Shown here piece after piece: positions 58,943 through 64,000 of a stretch of 64,000 nucleotides of DNA (the stretch's first letter is position 1; each line of letters begins with the position of its first letter). Where the stretch lies: positions 27,874,001 through 27,938,000 of the forward strand of contig NC_080574.1 of the NCBI RefSeq assembly GCF_029962835.1, given 5' to 3'. Position numbers and translations under genes: made by a program. The notes below the pieces were generated by a model. It did no database searches and was not told the DNA's origin. It saw only the letters and a list, made by a program, of their open reading frames with translations. This DNA is from Magnolia sinica (lineage: Eukaryota; Streptophyta; Magnoliopsida; Magnoliales; Magnoliaceae).

Positions 58943-61900
58943 TGTAACATCCTGAATTTTCACTGATTTGGATTTCCAAAAAATCCATCAATTTTTATTT
59001 TATTTAATTAACCTAAATATTACTTAATGACCATTAGCACTCAATGTCAGTTTATACAGGGTGTACCAGTGAAGAACCGCACAAGTCCGGTTAATCATGT
59101 AACGTCCCGTCCAACCAGAACAGTGTCCTGGGGCGTTCACATAGGATTTGCCACTGGACCGTTCGTTTAAGACACTCGTAGTGAGGTATCACAAATAAAT
59201 TAGACCAAGATTAGCTCAATTGAATAGGTCAGACGAGCCTTGATAGAACCTAGTACGGGCCTCCAAGCCAGATGACCGTTTACACTTAGCGTCAGCCCGT
59301 GCGGGCTATACCGCGACATGGGAAGGTCAGAAAATTATAAAAATTCAAGGGAGCATAGATCTCACTGGGCTTGGGGACCATCGCGGACCACGGACCCAGT
59401 GGACACCCAGAAGTGGAATCTGGCACTTGCCAGATGCACCCCACCAATGCCAAAATTAGAATCTGGCTCGTGTAAATAAAACTGAAATGTAAGACATTTC
59501 AGCCGTCAGATTTCTTCATAATTTACGATGAGGGTCTAATGTATTTTTCTACGCCCGCCCATAAAATCTGGGTCCCGATCGTGGCACGGTGACCGTTGAT
59601 CGCGAATCGGACCCGTGCGACCAAACCCCTTATCCGATCGTCCCTAAATTTTGCATGGCCCTTCATCGGGCCATGGAGCACCTATCCTATTAGTTTCATG
59701 GCTAGAGGGCCACCAGAAGTGCCTCAATTCTCCAAATAAGCTCTACACCGCTCGTTGGTGGGCCACTAGTTCCAAACTATAGAATAATGTCCATCTTACT
59801 GGGCTTGACGTCCATCGCGAGAATCGGACCTAGGTACAGTCCAGAACCGGTCAACTTGAGCCGAAGGACGAGTGCATGAGAAGTGCAAATACCCTAAAGG
59901 AAGGAGTTGGAACTTAAGTGAATTGAGTCGTCCACTCTTATGCAAAGTTGAGGATTTCGGACTGTCGATTTTTACTACCAAACTTTACCCGTGGAGTAAG
60001 GATATTTTTCTGCTCATATCCATATAGCCGCGGCCCCGATCGACCATCGGCGACCGTTGAACAAACTTCTCATCATATCTGTCGATCGGCGCATCCAAAT
60101 GGCGGGCCGATCATATCCATACGTAGATCATCATTAGGGCTAGCTATCCTACGGTGTATATTGACTTGTACACCCCATAGTGGGCCCTAGAGGCTAGAAA
60201 GACCCTCTCATAGGTCTAGTATAGTAAAAACCCAACACTTGGGGCCATTGTCACCAAATCTGGCATTATAAAAGGTCTTATTTGGGGCACCCACTCCCTC
60301 ATACGAATTTACCCTAAGGAACAAAGGGAGAGAGGAGAGAAAAAGGAGAAGGAAGAGAGGAAGAGAGAGTGAAGGTGAGAGTGAAGGTGGACCGTAGGCA
60401 AGGTGGGATCTAAGAGAATTCAACTTTGCACCACCCTACCTCTTCTTTAAGGAAGAACCCTCTACCACAACTACACATTCGCTCCGTTGATCATCTAGGT
60501 AAAAACCCTCATCCCTTTTCTTGAAAACCTTGAGTTGAGGAAGGATTTGCTTGAAACTCTAACATGCGAATGGTTGCTTTAGGGATTCCGGTCATCCGAC
60601 CCCAAAAGCCCTCATTCCTAGGTCGTTTTTCAAGCCTCTAACGATCCATAGGTGCGGACTATTATCCTTAGGTGACCTAGCACCAATTTTAATGCGAGAT
60701 TAAAGATTTTGATTGCTTGGATGTATTTTTTGAAAGCCTAGGAAATCCTAGGAATTGTATGTTGGTTGATATGATATGAATGTATATGTTTTGACTCTCC
60801 CTATCATGATGTCGTTTATGTTTCTCACATGATTTGATGTATGGATGATCATATGCTCATGCCGTATTGATTTTTATACGTCGTTGCTTCATATTTTGTA
60901 TGATTTCATTACTCTTGTGTGTATGATTTCTCAACATGGAGGAAGTGTTAACTTCCTCAATAACCCACACCACACACATACACTTTATTTATAATATTAA
61001 TGATTTTACTTGTAAGAAAATTTGAATTGTATGTTGAGCAATATGAGATCAAGGTGTTGAATATGTTTGATGTTACATTGATAGTTGGCATGCTATGAGT
61101 CACTATTCCTACCCTTGGGTTGGTCAGGAACATGAGGAGAGCGAAGGTGGTTCCGTTGGTAGGACCACCTTGAGGCTAAACCCATGGGTTTGGACGAGTA
61201 CGTGTGGGCGGCAGTAGTTAGGCTACATGGGTCGCTTGTACCCGATGTCGTTCCGCCACATACTTGCCTGGGCTCGTGCGGTTTAGTCCACTGGCTGACC
61301 CACCTAGTTTGTTAACCTTGTTTGCTCACACATGTATGGAAACTGGAACACCCCACCACCGTTGTAGCCCATCGATACCGGATAGAATATTGATCCACAG
61401 TCTCGTGAGCCGGGCATGGTGGAATGGGACACTATGTCCGAGCTGTCGGCCTACGCTGGGGTGACGCGCCTCCCCGTAGTGACCGCGAGCGACCCCACAT
61501 TCAGCACCCCCATGTGCTTGAAGTCGGGGATGGGGGAAACCCGACGGGGTCAAGGATCGCGAGGTCTCGGCCTCACACATTGGGGGTCTTGGCCTCACAA
61601 CTAGTTCAGGGCATTTGATACATGGGGTGTATCAGATTCCCAGATCTGTTGGATGAATGGACTTAACTAAGAACCCGGTTAACATCATCATTGCATGGCA
61701 TTAGCTAGGTTGGCGACTCGGCAGTCGAGGTCGCACTGAGGGAGTGTTGGCATTGGCGATCGTTAGATGTTGTCGCACGAGGGAGCGTTGTGGTGAGGGC
61801 ATACATCATATCATCCTGCATCCATGCACATTAACAAGACTAGATAGATGTATATGATTGATTGCTTTTCATTAAATTCTTATTATAATTGTTGCTTGTT

Positions 61901-62404
61901 GCGACTTAAGGCTAATAGCACCCACTGAGTTGATCACTCACTCCCACTCTAGGACGGTATTTTAAAACACCAACCAGACTCGTTCATAGATGCAGGTATT
62001 ACAGATTTCATAGAGCCTGGCGATGCGAACCTCGAGGAGGAGGACGAGTTCCCTTACTTCCAGTTGATGAGCAGGACCCCGTCGGATCAGTAGATGGGTC
62101 GTTGGATCGTTGCGCAGAGGGCTCAGCTTTATTCCTTTTGACATATTATTCTTTGTGATTTTGTTGGGTGACACCATGTGTGACCCTTTATATTTTTCTT
62201 GGTCATATATATGTGTGTGTATATATATGTATGCTTGTTCTCTTTCATTTCAGTCGGCAGGTGTATATGTGCTTCATGTTCCAGGAACTCCAGGCTACGC
62301 ATTTAAACATATATTAATCGCATATTAATGAAAACCGATTACAAGTGACCCCGGGAACTCGAGAGTCAAGCGTATGCACGACCCTCGATTTTCAGGGTGT
62401 TATA
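58943..62404 (+). mobile_element. Large gypsy (Del/Tekay-like) LTR
   Basis: 3,462 bp from TGTAACATCCTGAATTTTC to CCCTCGATTTTCAGGGTGTTATA. The inverted ends TGTAACATCC and GGGTGTTATA are diagnostic of long LTRs of Del/Tekay-type chromoviruses. CATTATAAAAGGTC at 60264-60277 is a likely TATA box, followed by a purine-rich R region (GGGAGAGAGGAGAG). A primer-binding site follows directly. Internal genes and the other LTR are absent. I found no matching 5-bp target duplication. Confidence 0.75.
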
Positions 62405-62406
62405 GA

Positions 62407-62417
62407 TGTATCAGAGC
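62407..62417 (+). other. Primer-binding site remnant (initiator-Met tRNA type)
   Basis: TGTATCAGAGC, two bases after the LTR end, matches the common TGGTATCAGAGC site with one base missing. It shows that the LTR was the 5' LTR of an element whose interior was lost within about 20-70 bp. Confidence 0.7.
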
Positions 62418-62999
62418 AATAGTTTGGAATTTCTTGGGCCATCGGTCATGAACCCAACCGTTCAGTGGTCCAAAAGTTATATCATGGCCCCATTATGCAC
62501 CATCCATAAAAAATCCCACTTATTAAAATAAAATAAAATAACATAAAAACACCTGGACCTTTTATAGGTGGTCCACATAAAAATGAAGGCAGATCGAAGG
62601 CTAAAGTGGAGCACACTACAGGAAGTAATGGGGATTGAACTCCCACCGTTGAAATCTTCCTAGAGCCCACTGTGATGTTTATTTTCCATCCAACCTGTTC
62701 ATAAGGTCACACAGACCTGTACGAAGGGAAAACATAAATAACAGCTTGATCCAAAACTTCTGTGGCTCACGAGAAGTTTTCAACGGTTGGCTTTCAATAC
62801 CCACTGCTTCGTGTGGTGTGGTCCAATTGAATCTTCTATCATCCTAATTTTTGGTATCGTGTCCCAAAATGATCAATCAAATTGTAAGGACAGTGTAGAT
62901 AAAACATATACATCGCGGTGGGCCCCACAGAGCCCCTGACAGGACCGTCCGTCTCTAGCCAGGTCCTGGTGGAGGCAGTATCCAATCCCCACCCTCCAC

Positions 63000-63250
63000 T
63001 GCTAGCCAATCAGATCAACGAAAAGAGCCATCAAACCATGGGCCCCACATTTACTTAACCCTGCGTAAAAAAAGTAACAACTAAGGCAGACTTTAGTCAA
63101 CCAAGTGGTTTTGGATCCTAAAAGAACTGAAGCTTCTGTTACAATCCAAGAAATCTAAGTAGATATGAAGTGACTGCTATTAAGGGTTCTAATTACACCT
63201 GTCTAACAAATCTCTCTACTTAAGGAGAATATCAACGGCTGTTAAGAGCC
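63000..63250 (+). promoter_or_regulatory. Proximal promoter region of the Kunitz gene
   Basis: Follows the MITE right end directly, so the upstream promoter boundary is MITE-derived. It contains GTCAA (63096-63100), a W-box core on the minus strand, and CTTAAGGAG near 63219. Functional meaning is not shown by the sequence. Confidence 0.4.
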
Positions 63251-63257
63251 TATAAAA
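63251..63257 (+). promoter_or_regulatory. TATA box of the Kunitz inhibitor gene
   Basis: CCTATAAAAGG is a near-consensus plant TATA element. Transcription would be expected to start about 30 nt downstream, near 63280-63290, giving a leader of about 45 nt (CAAACAAACCCCAATTCTC, A/C-rich as usual) before the ATG at 63330. Confidence 0.75.
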
Positions 63258-63329
63258 GGAAGTGTCACTCCTCTCCTAGTAAACAACCAAACAAACCCCA
63301 ATTCTCATTAGAGAGATTCAATCACAGCC

Positions 63330-64000
63330 ATGTTTAGATCATCCCTAGTTCTTGCTTCCTCACTCTTAGCCTTTTTTGTATGGGCCCCACTAACCATTGT
63401 GGCCCACAATCCTCCGGTCCTCGACATGCAAGGCAATGATCTCCAATCAGGTATGGACTACCACGTGATGGTAGCCACTTTGGGTTCTGGCGGAGGAGGA
63501 CTGTCGCTAACCAGCCAGCACAACACGTCCTCTCCCTATGTTATGCAAACTAGGAAAGATTCTGACGGCAAACGGTTGCGATTCAATCCAGCATCATCTA
63601 GCATGGATGGGATCATTCGCCAACCTCTACCTCGATCCTGGGCCACAGCAGAAGGAATGATTGGAGAAAACCCATCTGGAAAATCCGTTATTCGAGAGTC
63701 GTCCGATCTAAACATTCGATTCTCCAGCATACCATCAGTTTGGAAACTTGGGGAGCCGGACGAATTGGGAATGAGATATGTGATGATTGGTGGGAAGGTA
63801 GGGCATCCTGGCCGTTCAACAGTTAACAACTGGTTCAAGATTGAGAAAGTTAGATATGGAAAGCATACTTACAAGATGATGTACTGTCCTAGTGTGTGTG
63901 GGTCATGCAAGACTGCATGTGGGGAACTTGGTATTTCATATCAGAATGGGACCAGATATTTGACTCTGTCGTCGAATCATGACCATCCATTGGTGGATAA
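63330..64000 (+). CDS. Kunitz (STI/miraculin-like) protease inhibitor, 3' end outside window
   Basis: Open for 223 codons to the window edge with no intron, as usual for this family, so the C-terminus is missing. Residues 1-25 form a secretory signal peptide (LVLASSLLAFFVWAP core). The Kunitz signature follows: PPVLDMQGNDLQSGMDYHV (29-46, the family's V-L-D-x-x-G-x-x-L-x-x-G-x-x-Y). Later family blocks are SSDLNIRFSS (124-133), VWKLGE (137-142), GHPGRSTVNNWFKIEKV (158-174), YKMMYCPSVC (181-190) and LTLS near the end. Cys186/190/193/197 remain, but both cysteines of the first conserved disulfide are absent (SSPYVMQ at 67-73 where C-P is usual; SIPSVWK at 133-139 where a Cys precedes). Sequons: N65-T-S and N206-G-T. 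Likely secreted or vacuolar, inhibiting serine or cysteine proteases in defence or seed/wound responses; which class is not shown. The miraculin-like subgroup is the closest guess. Confidence 0.9.
   Translation, partial: MFRSSLVLASSLLAFFVWAPLTIVAHNPPVLDMQGNDLQSGMDYHVMVATLGSGGGGLSLTSQHNTSSPYVMQTRKDSDGKRLRFNPASSSMDGIIRQPLPRSWATAEGMIGENPSGKSVIRESSDLNIRFSSIPSVWKLGEPDELGMRYVMIGGKVGHPGRSTVNNWFKIEKVRYGKHTYKMMYCPSVCGSCKTACGELGISYQNGTRYLTLSSNHDHPLVD

Larger units (their letters stand above)
58914..62999. mobile_element. GCGGATTG-type MITE interrupted by a gypsy LTR
   Basis: The left end GGGCGCGGATTGCCCACTGC stops at the LTR (58943). The right end, on the complement, reads GGGTGGGGATTGGATACTGCC (about 62974-62995). 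The right half of the palindromic body spans 62470-62945 (GGTTGGCTTTCAATACCCAC, TGTAGATAAAACATATAC, GGTGGGCCCCACAG). Without the LTR the MITE would be about 600 bp. Confidence 0.65.

Overview
The window looks like nuclear DNA from a flowering plant with a repeat-rich genome. The evidence is two plant-type genes, plant GT-AG splicing, tRNA-derived SINEs, Ty1/copia and Ty3/gypsy LTR retrotransposons, an L1-type LINE, hAT-like elements, and a very abundant palindromic MITE family built on GTGGGGCCCACC and CCACACCGTCCATCC motifs. A magnoliid is my weak guess, from the general character of these repeats. No species-level marker is present.

Only two protein-coding genes can be supported in 64 kb. 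The first, on the plus strand, is an SRM1/DIVARICATA-like two-repeat MYB transcription factor of 294 residues. Its exon 1 (30457-30842) and exon 2 (45819-46317) are separated by an intron of about 15.0 kb that cuts the second, SHAQKYF-type MYB repeat. The second gene, also plus strand, is a Kunitz (STI/miraculin-like) protease inhibitor starting at 63330 with a TATA box at 63251. It is open to the window edge and so is partial here. I see no operon-like or pathway link between the two.

Layout. 1-386 is a MITE-like element. 383-6260 (copy A) and 13870-23130 (copy B) are two direct, diverged copies of one segment. LTR insertions give the order of events: one solo LTR (3774 and 17343, target duplication ATCAT) predates the duplication, and another (15012-15713, target duplication TAGGA) is only in copy B. 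6260-13870 and 23130-28980 are gene-free and hold MITEs, a SINE, microsatellites and tandem repeats. 28980-30456 is the MYB upstream region and leader, with two upstream ORFs. The MYB intron holds, in order, a 1.2-kb short-LTR element, an antisense copia remnant, a 221-bp tandem duplication, a gypsy 3' end with a truncated LTR facing a complete inverted LTR (756-bp arms that look about 98% alike), LINE remnants, and a sense copia 3' half whose LTR ends about 80 nt before exon 2. 46.3-58.9 kb holds the MYB 3' region, a hAT MITE with perfect target duplication, two minisatellites, a copia gag-protease remnant, a SINE inserted in a SINE, and MITEs. 58914-62999 is a MITE interrupted by a 3.46-kb gypsy LTR with primer-binding site.

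The strongest candidates for follow-up are the long inverted repeat transcribed inside the MYB intron, the LTR-dated segmental duplication, the overlapping upstream ORFs of the MYB gene, and the Kunitz protein lacking both cysteines of the first conserved disulfide. All similarity statements come from reading by eye, with no alignment software.
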